Of a stretch of DNA of 64,000 bases, positions 35,780-46,689 are shown piece after piece. Source of the stretch: Bettongia penicillata ogilbyi (lineage: Eukaryota; Chordata; Mammalia; Diprotodontia; Potoroidae); the NCBI GenBank assembly GCA_023548195.1, contig JAJHZJ010000335.1, forward strand, positions 4,621,967-4,685,966, in the 5' to 3' direction. Each line of letters begins with the position of its first letter. The stretch's first letter is position 1. Under the pieces are notes generated by a model. That model ran no database searches and was not told where the DNA came from. It was given only the letters and a program-made list of their open reading frames with translations. The position numbers and the translations under genes are program-made.

Positions 35780-38700
35780 TCACTCAGCCAGGAGCGAGAA
35801 CAGTACCATCATCACGATGCCCGTGAACAGCAGAAGCACCTGCTGTAAGGAATTCCTGCGGGGAAAGGCCTCTGCTCAGGGGCTGCCCAGCCCCCACCTC
35901 CCAGGACACACCAGGCCCCCATCTCCCAGGACACATCAGGCCTCTACCTCCCAGGACACCCAGCCCCCACCTCCCAGGACACCCAGCACCCCACTGCTGG
36001 GGGCACCAGGTTCCTACCTCCCAGGACACCCAGCCCCCCACTGCTGGGGGCACCAGGCCCCCACCTCCCAGGACACATAAGGCCCCCACCTCCCAGGGCG
36101 CACCAGGCCCCCATCTCCCAGGACACATCAGGCCTCTACCTCCCAGGACACCCAGCCCCCACCTCCCAGGACACTCGGTCCCCTGCAGCTGCAGGCACTA
36201 GCCTGGGCTAAGAGACGTGGCAGGATACGGACAAGTGAGGCATAGGACTGCCGTTTGTAGTGGTGAGTGTGAGAAGACGCAGTTATAGGCCTAGGTCCTG
36301 ACGTGCACTAAGGGCCTTCCCAGCATGGAGAGTCGCTGGGCCCTGCCCAGTCCTGGTATGCCCTTCTCCACACGCACCAGACAACATGAGCTCTCTGAGG
36401 GCAGGCCTGCGTCACTCACCAAGGGTCCTCTTCCTCCAGGAGGTCCGGCAGTACGTTGACCAGAGCAATGTAGAGAAAGCCCCCTGAAGTGAAGGGGAGA
36501 ATCCAGGCAACGGTCTCCCCTGCAGAGTGGAAGAACCCCCTGGTGAAGAGTGAACCCTGGGCTGCCCGACTGGCCACCGGCTTTAGGAACAGCTGGGCTT
36601 GGGGAGGGGCCAGATTCAGCAGATGAGTCCCCCTGGGCCTGGATGGGGCAAACATGCTCTTGACCAGGAGTTCCTGCTCAGGTCCTACATGCCTTGGCTT
36701 CCTACCTGCTCCCTTGGGTGACTGGGCACAGATGGCAAAGCAGGCACCCAGGATGCCCCCCAGCGCTGTCCAGAGCTGCAGCTTGGCAGCACTCCATCGG
36801 TCAAAGCCAGCCCGGAGTAGGATTGCAAAGTCGCCTACCTGAGGAGAAGGCCCAGCCTGGCTTAGACGGGACCACTTGGCCCCAGCAAGCTGTACCACCC
36901 AGTCAGCTATGTCTGTGAAGGACGCTCACCTGCGTGAGGCTCTGGGGACTCTGTCCCACACCTAGCTGCACTCATGAACTGTGGCACCAGCGTTTGGGCC
37001 TCTCTATATCCCCATGCTTAACATGTGGGAAGTAGGCACCTCATAAATGTTTAGGGACTGACCGTTCTCCATCCAGTCCTCAGGAGCAGGGCTGGAAGGG
37101 CCTAGGGTTAGAGCCCTCACACCGAGGCCAGAGTCAGGATATTCCCCAACACTTGGAGAAAGCCAGCATCTTCTTCCGCACTGTTGTCAACCTCCCCAGG
37201 GCTAGTGATGCCCCTTCCTTGCTCCCACCCAGATGGGAGCTCCTCTGCCCACCCATCACCTAATGTCCTCCATGCCTTTGCACTGGCAGTTGCCTCCTCC
37301 CCACCTTCCTTCAAGATCAACCCTCCTCCTCTAGATTATTTACTCTCTACACACTTGTCACATCCTTGTTGTCTCTCCCATTAGAATAAAAGCCCTGTGA
37401 GGGCAGGGACTGTTTTGTTCCTTGTCTCGTAGGTGCCTAGCACACAGTAGGTGCTTAATAAATGCTTGGCCAATGTTTTTGTTCTTCTGTCCTCAGTACT
37501 TCCCGAGTACCTGCCCCACACTCCCCCTCACTCCCTGCCACGTCAGCCCTGGCTTTCCCCTCCTCTGGGGCGGCACTCACCTCATGAGGGATCTCGTGGA
37601 GAAGGATGGCCATAGTGGTAAGAAGCCCAATCTGCCCAGAGAAGGGAGTCTGTGAGTGGGGAGCTCAGCCTTTAGTCTCCTGCCCCTCCCAGGATGTGCC
37701 CGGGGGCAGCCAGACCCCGCCCCTGGGCTTGGGGCACTCACCTTCTTGCTCACCAGGAAGCTGGCAGCCACAGCCAGCCCGTGAGTGAAGTTGTCAATGG
37801 TGTTTGCCAGCAGATTGAGATAACCGCTGATCTGGAGGGCGGGAAAGAGAGGCGAAGGGAGGCTGAGCCCAGCTGAGGGTAGTTGTGGAGGGAGCACCCT
37901 GGGGCCGAGGGAGGGGGCCGCGATCGGGCCACTCACTTTGATTTTCTGGACCTCAACGCTCAGGCCTGCTACTGCAGCCGGCAGGGCCAGGCAGCGGCCT
38001 CCATTGCACACGGCAGCAGCCGGGTCTTTGATGGGGGCCTGAGTCCAGGAGAGTGAGGGAGAAGTGGCCGTTAGACACCCCCCACCCCCACTAAGAAAGG
38101 CAGAGACAGAGTAGAGGTGCCCTTACTCCAGCCATCCTCTGCCGGTCCCTGAAAAGCTGGATGTCCCCAAGCCCCTTCCTCCCACCGAGCCCTAACTGTC
38201 CTAGAGTGGGTGTCTCCAGGAGACCAGGCCAGGAGCATCCTCCGACTCCAGCTTCTCCAGCTGGGGATGCTGCTGTAGGGCTTCCTGCCCTCCTCAGGAA
38301 CACAGCTGGGGGAAAGAGTGAGAACAATGAGGGGCACCCCTTTGTTCAGGGCTTCCAGGGCCTCAGCAGCTGGATGCCTGAGGGTATGAGGAGGGTAGAG
38401 ACCTAGGGGGTAATAGGCGGGTGTACTGCTGAGCTGGGGCCCAGACTTCTGTGCCCTCCGCACAGGGCTCACCTGGCTAGGGTGATCTTTCTCTCTGCTG
38501 TCTAGGAACATCTTCTCCAGCCCCAGGAAGGTCAAGAAGCCGGTGATGACCCAAAGCCCCAGGAGCTGCTGCTGTTGTAGGCTCTGCCCTCCCCTGCCTG
38601 CAAATTAAGGGATGTCAGAGCCAGCCAGAGAGGAGGGGGTCTGTGATGGCGAACCATGGAGGCCACATGCCCAGAGGGCAGGGCAGTAGGTCTGCACCCC

Positions 38701-40490
38701 TGCTCTATGGGCAAGTCCTACACCAGATGCCTAGAACCCCCAATGACCTACTCTTGCCTTCTGTACCCTGTGCGCTCTTACATCCCTAAACATTCCTGGC
38801 AGAAGGCTAAGTGGTCTGGGATCCCTCCTCCTGGCTAGGACATTGGGCAAGCAGCAGAGTCCAGGGGGCCTCCCTTTCATGCCTTCAGAGCTGCCCACAA
38901 ATGATCCTTACCAGTAGTGGCGCTACAGGTGTAGGCCCAGGCTTCTGGGAGCAGGTGCAGAAACACATTCCCCAGGAGCCCTCCCAGGGCAAAACTCAGT
39001 AGCTGCTTTAGGCGCTGGGATCCAGCTGAAAGGCAGACAGGAGGCCTGGGTCAGGCCCCTAGGGAATAAACAGGCCCGATTCTCTGGGCCAGCCTGAACC
39101 TGCCCCTAATGCACTGTCCTGGGGATCCCCAAATCACACACTCTCAGAGCTGCGCTGGCCCTCAGAGGCCAAACAGGAGCTAGACAAAGAATGCCCCCAC
39201 CTATATAGTCCAGAGGCCAACAATGGTGCTGTGGGCTCCTGCCCAGAGCTTTCCATTTTGGGGGGAGCTCTCGTACCTGGCTGACACCTGCTTCTGTACG
39301 CTGCCCCCACTGCAGCTGGTTCCACCCACTGGGCCCTAGCGGATGGAGGCTGAGCTGTCTCCTCTGTGACAGCCTCAATACCATTCTCATTCTCTCCCAA
39401 AGGTTCTTTTTACATCAAGCTTCCTCAATTCCTGCCCTCACGTTCCAAGGCGCCCCCATCCTGGATGCCTTTCAGATGGGGCCGGCTGCCTCGGGGGCCC
39501 CAGTCGGACTCTCTGGTCCTCCTGGGCCAGGTGATGGAGCACTAGGAATTGGCTTCCTTCCAAGCGCTGCTTAGGTGCCACCTCCCACATGAGGACCTTG
39601 CCATCTCCCACTGATGGCAGTGAGACAAGCTGAAATGCCAGACTTCCATGTGTGGGGGCACACAAGTGGCAGCCTCTCAGGCTTCTTATGTTTCTGAGCA
39701 GTGGGAGTCTCATTTTGGCCTCCTAACCTGACACCTAATAGAGAGCCCTGTATACCAGAGGTGCTTAATGTTTATCTATTGTATTGTGGGAAATCTCCCA
39801 GATTTCTAAATCAGATGTAAACAAGGCCCAGGCCCTCTCTTTTATCTTCTCCAGAGCACCTAAAACTGCTGAAGACCTAGGGGGCTTTTTGGCATCTATG
39901 CAGCAGCCAGCTCCCAAGCAATTTCATAATCCAACTTCAGACATTACTGGCCGGGTGATCCTGGGCTAGTCACTTAACTTTTGTCTGCCTTAGTTTTCTC
40001 ATCTGTAAAACAGGGATGACAGGAACACCTGAGGAGCCCATGGGATAAGCACTACATAAATGCTGGCTACGTTTGTCAGAAAATCGTGCACATAACTGCA
40101 GTTCCAAGAGATCATTTAAGATGGGAGCATTTAGAATTCACCTAATCCCTCCCAGCAGAGAAGTGAGGACCTGGGCTGATGCCCCGGGAGCCTGAACCTG
40201 GAAGGAAGAGGGCTGGGAAACCTGCCTTCAGAGCGGAGGGCAGCTCCTGTCTCCAGAGGAATGACCAGTAGAGGGAAGACCCCGCTGAGCCCCACCATGA
40301 GGGAGCCCGCGAGGGAGCAAATCCAGGCATCGAGCCGCTCTGCACTCAGCAGAGCCCCCCAAGATTCGCTCTCCTCGTCGTCCAGACGACAAGCTGCCGC
40401 TGCTGCCCCCCAGACTGGCTGGGCCCCCCAGGCCACCCCAACAAGCCCCAAGGCCAGGGTGGTGAGAAAGAGGCAGCTTTGCCCAGTCAT
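35780..40490 (-). CDS. SLC39A13: SLC39A13, zinc transporter ZIP13, complete coding region
   Basis: ZIP-family transporter that releases zinc from secretory-pathway vesicles to the cytosol, needed for collagen maturation in connective tissue. Nine coding exons, minus strand: 40490-40226, 39025-38912, 38597-38473, 38038-37937, 37831-37742, 37631-37581, 36838-36706, 36519-36420, 35855-35780 (stop 35782-35780). They sum to 1056 nt and 351 residues with every junction in frame. A signal-like segment is at residues 1-22. Membrane segments are about 57-80, 97-118, 138-158 and 206-230 (containing DNFTHG), then segment V with the ZIP13 motif HEIPHE (244-249), then three more in exons 8-10. The first coding intron has a GC donor (GAAG|GCAGGT). 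The first human ATG is TTG here, so the start is taken at the next ATG. The segment after QSPKGA is shorter than I recall for human. Confidence 0.95.
35890..36180. repeat. Minisatellite in the last intron of SLC39A13
   Basis: About a dozen units of roughly 23-26 bp based on CCCCCACCTCCCAGGACAC. A longer block is also repeated: the segment starting at 35909 recurs at 36101, a spacing of 192 bp. Confidence 0.9.
37375..37470 (+). repeat. MIR-related SINE tail
   Basis: Reads TGAGGGCAGGGACTGTTTTG and GTGCCTAGCACACAGTAGG, then CTTAATAAATGCTTGG. The same kind of tail occurs near 22195-22350, 62830-62940 and 63050-63140. Confidence 0.7.
39940..40075 (-). repeat. MIR-type SINE, reverse orientation
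   Basis: Contains CTGGGCTAGTCACTTAACTT, CTCATCTGTAAAACAGGGAT and CACTACATAAATGCTGGCTA. Confidence 0.8.
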
Positions 40491-40528
40491 GCCAACGCCA
40501 GCACTGGGGCATCCAGGCAAATCACGTG
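40226..40528 (-). CDS. SLC39A13: SLC39A13 first coding exon
   Basis: The acceptor TTTTCAG ends at 40529 and the exon runs 40528-40226. The ATG is at 40490-40488 and opens with MTGQSCLFLTTLALG. Just upstream the frame reads LPGCPSAGVG, matching the start of the human protein but with TTG for the first ATG. The donor GC at 40225-40224 is required, because the GT four bases later would shift the frame of the next exon. Confidence 0.9.
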
Positions 40529-41049
40529 CTGAAAAGAGAGAAGAGACTGCAATGAGTTCTGTGTACCCCAAGGCAAGAGCACCTGCTCCAAGCAGATGTC
40601 AAGGTGTTCTATCTGGGGGACTGAAGGGGGACCCCAGCCCTGACTCCTCTGCCTAAGCTCACTGCCCTGGGACCCATGAGCTTCCTAGAAGGTGGGACTT
40701 CCAGGCAGGGACCCTTTGCTTCCTTTGAGCGCCAGACAGCTCTGTGGCCCTGAGGCCAAGCTTTCCTAATGAAAGGGTGAGGCCCAGGCTGGGCTCTGAA
40801 CACCCGCCCAACAGGGTGCCTCCTGCTGCCAGGGGGCAGGGCCCAGCCCGACAGGACTCTACTGAGTACATTTCCTGAAGGCCAGGAGAGTCCAGCAGAT
40901 AGGAAAAAGACAACGAGTACACCTCCTCCTCCTTTCCCCCCCAGAACCAAGGAGAGGGGGCAGTGCCAGGGAGGGAAGGACGGGAAGGCAAGGCTCCATC
41001 TGCCAGGACAAGACAAGCCCGGACATATGGAGACAGGGAGAATAGGAAG

Positions 41050-41205
41050 CCTCACACGGCATCGGGGCTGGGAGGGCCCTCGGAGACCACCCAGTCCAAC
41101 TCTCTCTTTACAGATAAGGAAGCTGAGTGAGGCTCAGCCAGGCTTTTCAAGGCCAGGTCCTCTGACTGCAAAGTCAGCTGTCTTTCCACTGAATCACCTC
41201 TGAGG
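41050..41205 (+). repeat. MIR-type SINE in SLC39A13 intron 1
   Basis: Contains ACAGATAAGGAAGCTGAG and ends with CTTTCCACTGAATCACCTC. Divergent copy. Confidence 0.6.
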
Positions 41206-42469
41206 CATGGCAATGCGTCAAACAACAGGGTGTCGAGCTCAGACTGAATGCCAGCTCTCCCTTAGAGCATTATCTCTAAGCTGCTTGTTCCCTTCTCTGG
41301 GCCTCAGTTTCCCTCCACCTCCCTAGTGTGGTTAGGACTTGAGATGCTGCCAACTCAGGAAGAGAAGAAAGGAAGTGCCCAGGACCCAACTTCCAAGGGA
41401 AAAGCAAGAGCCCACCTAGAGTCTCAGAGCCTCAAGTAGGGACTCAGACCAACCACTGTCCCATTCTGCCCACGTCTGCCCACGTGGAGCGTGGCCACAG
41501 ACAGGGAGGTAATGGGATGCCCAGATGCTCCGTTTGCATCATCAGTCAAGTGGAGACTAAGGGAAATTTTACTCATAGGATGGGCTTGGAGGAAAGACGG
41601 GATCCAAGCAGACAGCGTGAGGAGGCTGGGCTTCTACACCCACAGAAATCACAGACTTTTAGCATCTCCCCTTGGGTCCAGTCCATTCCATCCCTGAACA
41701 AGAATCCCTTCTAGAACATTCCAAACAAGTGATGGGTCCAGCCTTGGCTGAACAGCAGCAGCGAGGGTAGGGGGCTACCCATGACCACGGAGGCTGCCCA
41801 TTCCACTCTGGGACTTTGGGTTGTTCGGGAGGTTTCCTGCTATCAAAGCTTCCTTTGCCCCCTCTTCCCAATCCCATGTCATAGCTTACACTATAACCCA
41901 AATAAACCCAGACCACCCCCAGAGCAAGGACCCAGGGCCCCTACAGCCAGGATTCCATCCCCAGCTTGCCTGGGTCCTCAACCTGCTGGCATGTAGACTG
42001 GGAAGGGGACCAGGATGGAGCTCTGAGGGTATCGATTCCTCCACTGAAATAGACCCAGTCCCCTCAGTTTGTGTAAAAGAAATCAGATGGACTTGGTCCT
42101 TCCCAACTCAGGCAGTAATCAAGGTTCTCCTGCCAGGCCTGGCATCCTATGTCCTAAGCAGGGATCCCAGGTCTGAAGCTGGAAGGGGCCTGAGAGCACA
42201 GCCGGAAGAGACAGACCACAGGAGATAAAGGGTGAGCCGTCAGAGCGCATCAGAGGGTTAAGTGACTTGTCCAAGGTCACAAGAGCATTTTTCCATGTCT
42301 GGCTCTGTTTCCTCTGGAAAATGAAGTTTAGATACTGGAGGGGGCTGGACCGATGAGCCAGTGCCCTCCAGGGGGGCTTGCTCCCTGAGATTTTGGGGTC
42401 AGTTGGGGGAGCAGAGCAGGGGAAGGAGACCCAGCTTCCCACTATCTGGGGGGTCCTTTGGAGGAGGGG

Positions 42470-43090
42470 CAGGAGGTGCAGCTGGTTTGGGGGAGGTCAG
42501 TCCGAAGGGTTAGGGTTCAGCTCCCTGCTAAGGAGGGTAGATTGGAGGGGACAGGGTGGGGGGTTCCAGTTCTCCACTCTTTGGGGGTCAGTGGGGTGGT
42601 GGTGGTCCAGCTCCCTGCTATGAGGAGGGTCAGTCGGAGGGGGTCAGGGCCAGGGGTCCATCTCCCCATTCTTTGGGGGTCAGTCGAAGAGGGTGTCCAG
42701 TCAGAGGGTGCAGGAATCAAGGTCCCCTCTCTTTGGGGGTCAGTGGGGGGTGGGGGTCCAGCTCCCCTCTCTTTGGGGGTCAGTGGGGGTCCAGCTCCCC
42801 TCTCTTTGGGGGTCAATGGGGGTGGGGGTCCAGCTCCCCTCTCTTTGGGGGTCAGTGGGGAATGGGGGTCCAGCTCCCCTCTCTTTGGGGGGCAGCGGGG
42901 GATGGGGGTCCAGCTCCCCTCTCTTTGGGGGTCAATGGGGGTGGGGGTCCAGCTCCCCTCTCTTTGGGGGGCAGCGGGGGATGGGGGTCCAGCTCCCCTC
43001 TCTTTGGGGGGCAGCGGGGGGTGGGGGTCCAGCTCCTCTCTATTTGGGGGGCAGCGGGGGTCCTGCTCCCCTCTCTGGGGAGGCTCGATC
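42470..43090. repeat. G-rich minisatellite in SLC39A13 intron 1
   Basis: Units of mostly 39-42 bp built on CCAGCTCCCCTCTCTTTGGG followed by G-runs. At least nine close copies lie at 42733-43070, with more divergent copies leftwards to about 42470. Long open frames on both strands across it come from the repeat period and are not genes. Confidence 0.9.
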
Positions 43091-44350
43091 GGAGGGGGCA
43101 GGAGGAGGGATCCAGGCGGGGGCGCGGGGCCGGCGTGCCCCCCGCCCAGCCCCCGGTCCGGCCACTCACCGTGCGACGGCGGTGGCAGCAGCGCGGCTCC
43201 GGGCGGCCCCTGCCATCCAGCCCCAGACGCGGCGTCTCTGCCCCCGCCCCCGCCCGGCCCGGCCTCGGCCCAGCCTCGGCCCGGGCCCCGGCTCCTCCCG
43301 CCCCCGCCCCCGGCCCCGCCCCCCCGGAGCCCGGCCACGTCAAACTCCTCCGGGGCCCGGAACCCCAAACGCTCGGGCACTGGCCCGCAGGGGAGTGCTG
43401 ACGGAGGGCACGCTTCCGCCTCTCGTCCGTCCGTGGGGGAACCCGGGTGGGGGAGGCGCACTTCCGTCCGGCTTCCGTACGGCCGGAGGAGGGAGGGAGG
43501 GAGGGAGGGAGGGAGGGCCTCAGGGGCGGATCCTCCCGCGGAGGCGCGTGCTCACCCGCCCCCTCCCGCGGCGCTTGGGTTGGGCTGGAAGGGGTGGGGC
43601 ATCAAGGAGGTGGGGCGGTGCCATCTCCGCCCCTCGGGGCTCCATGCCCTCCGCCCCGCCCCACGGGCTCTGCGCGTGCGCCTCGAGCGACGGGCCGTCC
43701 CCGGCTGGAGGTCTCCGCGCGGCCGCACGGTGGCGCCGCGGCTCGCCCCCGGCTCACGCTTGTCGCCCGGGAGTCCGGGCCCAGGTCGCCGGAGCGGCGG
43801 GGGCTCGCGCAGGCATGCGCAGTGCGGGCCCCTCGGCCTCCAGCCGCCGGCTGTTACCCCGAGCTGGGGCCGGGCGGGCTCTGACTCAGCCTGGAGCCGG
43901 GCTCGGGCTCGTAGGGAAAGGGGAAGTGGGGGCCGCGGGGAGGGCGGGCCAGGAACCTCCCGGGAGGGAATTTTATTCTTACTCATCGAATTATTTTGGT
44001 GTGTGGGCTTTTGGCCCGGAGCCTGGTTTCTGTCTCCAGGGGCGGGAACCCCGGGCTCCGGGGGCGCAAACATGCGGCGCCTACTGTGTCAGCCCGGCCC
44101 TGAGCACTTAGGGAGCGCCCACGGGGCTCCCGGCGCGCCGAGGACTGGGCCCTGCAGGCCGGGCAGCCCGGGCCAGGCCGCCCCGAGGCCTCCGGGCCTC
44201 CCCCGCGTGCCCGCCCCACGGAGCCGCGCCGGACCTCCCGGACCCTGGGGCCAGGCCCAGGCTGCGTGCCCTCTGCCTCGTCTTCCACGCCAGCCCTCCC
44301 CAGCGGGGTCGGCGGCCTCGGCTGCCAGGGTCTCCGACGCGTGATTCAGC
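43080..44350. promoter_or_regulatory. SLC39A13: CpG-island promoter of SLC39A13
   Basis: Very GC- and CpG-rich block with GC boxes (for example around 43300-43320) and a GGGA run at 43490-43516. The likely first exon of SLC39A13 lies in its left part. Its right half would allow divergent transcription, for which nothing direct is seen. Confidence 0.65.
43170..43350 (-). other. SLC39A13: Probable non-coding first exon of SLC39A13
   Basis: On the minus strand the sequence GCCACCGCCGTCGCACG is followed by a good donor GTGAGT at 43169, inside the CpG island and upstream of the first coding exon, as expected for the 5' UTR exon. The 5' edge is a guess. Confidence 0.5.
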
Positions 44351-44564
44351 GCCAGACCGACGGACGAGGAGCCTACAGACCGATGGACGGGCCTGAGTCC
44401 TCCCTGGATGGCCCGGCAGCGCAGGGCGCTTTGGAGAGGAGGAGAGGGGGGTGTGGGGGCATCAAGAGGAGGCTTCCAGTAGTGACACCGTGAATTAACC
44501 GTGCCACGCCAAGAGGGAGGCGGTCGTGGCCATCAAGCAGGGACCCATGGTCCCGAAAGGAGCT

Positions 44565-45322
44565 GGCCCGGACAGCCGGGGCTGGCATCCCCAGCTTTCG
44601 GTGGCCCGGACGGCCGGGGCTGGCATCCCCAGCTTTAGGTGGCCCAGATGGCCGGGGCTGGCATCCCCAGCTTTAGCTGGCCCAGAGGGCCGGGGCTGGC
44701 ATCCCCGGCTTTAGGTGGCCCAGACGGCCGGGGCTGGCTTCCCCGGCTTTAGGTGGCCCAGACGGCCGGGGCTGGCATCCCCAGCTTTAGGTGGCCCGGA
44801 CAGCCGGGGCTGGCATCCCCAGCTTTAGCTGGCCCAGAGGGCCGGGGCTGGCATCCCCAGCTTTAGGTGGCCCAGATGGCCGGGGCTGGCATCCCCAGCT
44901 TTAGCTGGCCCAGAGGGCCGGGGCTGGCATCCCCGGCTTTAGGTGGCCCAGACGGCCGGGGCTGGCTTCCCCGGCTTTAGGTGGCCCAGACGGCCGGGGC
45001 TGGCATCCCCGGCTTTAGGTGGCCCAGAGGGCCGGGGCTGGCATCCCCGGCTTTAGGTGGCCCAGACGGCCGGGGCTGGCATCCCCGGCTTTAGCTGGCC
45101 CAGAGGGCCGGGGCTGGCATCCCCAGCTTTAGGTGGCCCAGACGGCCGGGGCTGGCATCCCCAGCTTTAGGTGGCCCAGAGGGCCGGGGCTGGCATCCCC
45201 AGCTTTAGGTGGCCCAGATGGCCGGGGCTGGCATCCCCAGCTTTAGGTGGCCCAGAGGGCCGGGGCTGGCATCCCCAGCTTTAGGTGGCCCAGACGTCCA
45301 GGGTGGCATCCCCAGCTTTCTG
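44565..45322. repeat. 38-bp minisatellite, about 20 copies
   Basis: Units contain GCCGGGGCTGGCATCCCC followed by AGCTTTAGGTGGCCCAGA, period 38 bp, about 758 bp in total. Variants ACGGCC/AGGGCC/ATGGCC and CCAG/CCGG alternate between units. The first and last units are diverged. It lies just outside the SLC39A13 CpG island. Confidence 0.95.
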
Positions 45323-46274
45323 GCCGTGCCCCCAGAGGTTTCCATCGCAGCTGAGAACGGAATCTGCTCTCAGAATCCTAAGTGAAACAGCGATGAGGAC
45401 TCAGACTCCCCCAGATTTCAGGCCTACACTCCCCACCCACAGCCCCTTGTTCTTCTCCCTGGGCACAGTGGGCACACTGGGCAGTGATTTCCAAACCTAC
45501 TGGCTTGCTCTCTTCGTTTCAATGGCAGTTTCCAGATGCTGAATTATCTCTTCTCTGTCAATAATCCAATTTGTTCCCTCTCTGAATTTCTCCCAAGCTG
45601 TGAAGACTTGGCCTCTTAAAATCCCTCATCCCTCACCCCACACACCACCCTACTCTACTGAGGGCTCCCACCTCTGAGACAGAAGATCCCAGGCTGACTT
45701 CCAGGGTGGCAAAGGAACATGGCAGGAATGCAGTGCTGGGACCAGGATGTTGGATCACAGTGGCCGCCTCTAGGCCAATCCCTCGGGCATGCAAATCACT
45801 GAATGCCAGCCTAGGCAAATCAGTCAATCAGCAAAACCAGCTTGTATTAAGTACTTACTCTGGGCTAGGCTCGACTTCATAATATACAAATGAGTTCATA
45901 ATAACACTGTCAGCATTCTGAAAGCAAATATTTCTGTTCCTGGCCCCTGACCCTGACCACTGGGGGTGAGGGACAGTACCTCCAAGCTGATCCAGGGCTC
46001 ATGAGGGCCTCCCACCCCTACCAAAAGTATCTCTCTTGTTGAGCTCCAAATATCCTCATCTTCTGCCTGGTCTGAGATCCCACCAATCAGAGCCACTGAT
46101 TGGTAAGGATGTGAGAAGGGGTGTCGGGGAGAGGGGAGAAGAGGTCCTGTTGGGAGACAGTCTGAATCAGCAGATTGGTTGACCAAATTAGCTCTGTCAC
46201 CTTGGACATTCTAGAAGTCATCAAGCACCCCAAAGCATAAGGCAGAGGGCAAGAGTCTTCAGTGAGGAAGGTTT

Positions 46275-46400
46275 GGGATAGAGCAGGGCTGGGAAACCTT
46301 TGGCCTTGAAGTCAGCATGTGGCCTTTTAGGTCCTTGAGTGTAGCCTTTTGACCAAGTTTTATAGAACAAACCCTTATATTAAGGAGATTTGTTCCCTTA
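46275..46400 (+). mobile_element. hAT-type DNA transposon end, degenerate
   Basis: Reads GCAGGGCTGGGAAACCTTTG, then AGCATGTGGCCTTTTAGGTC and CTTGAGTGTAGCCTTTTGAC. It resembles the element at 34315-34385 in the opposite orientation. Confidence 0.4.
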
Positions 46401-46689
46401 AGGCTAATGGGTGAGGATACAATTACTGTACAAGGCAATAAACACTGAGAGCACTAGGTCTGCCCTCATTGAACTGATAGTCAAAAAGGAAAGGTAGGCT
46501 GATGTGGCAGGTATCAGGTATGCCAGGAGAGACACCTACAAGTATATAGAAATGAAAAAAAAAAAAAGACCTAGACATGCTAAACTATTATTGTTTCCAA
46601 TGTAATAATATAATGTCTGCTATTATAACAAATTATTATTATAAATTATAACACACTCATTAGAAAGTCACCAGAAAATAAAAGAATGA

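Noticed and set aside
42458..44344. Very long open frames (628, 472, 314 and 281 codons) across the SLC39A13 promoter
   Set aside because: They arise from a G-rich tandem repeat plus CpG-island composition, are open on both strands and in several frames, and resemble no protein family.
44526..45322. Repeated reading frame across the 38-bp minisatellite as a possible repeat protein
   Set aside because: 38 is not a multiple of 3, so the frame rotates and stops; no start or context supports translation.
44565..45322. CRISPR-like array of direct repeats
   Set aside because: Units are contiguous without unique spacers, in a vertebrate genome; it is a minisatellite.
45785..45800. Octamer ATGCAAAT as a promoter of a lymphoid gene
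   Set aside because: A single octamer without other promoter features or a transcript is too weak to call.
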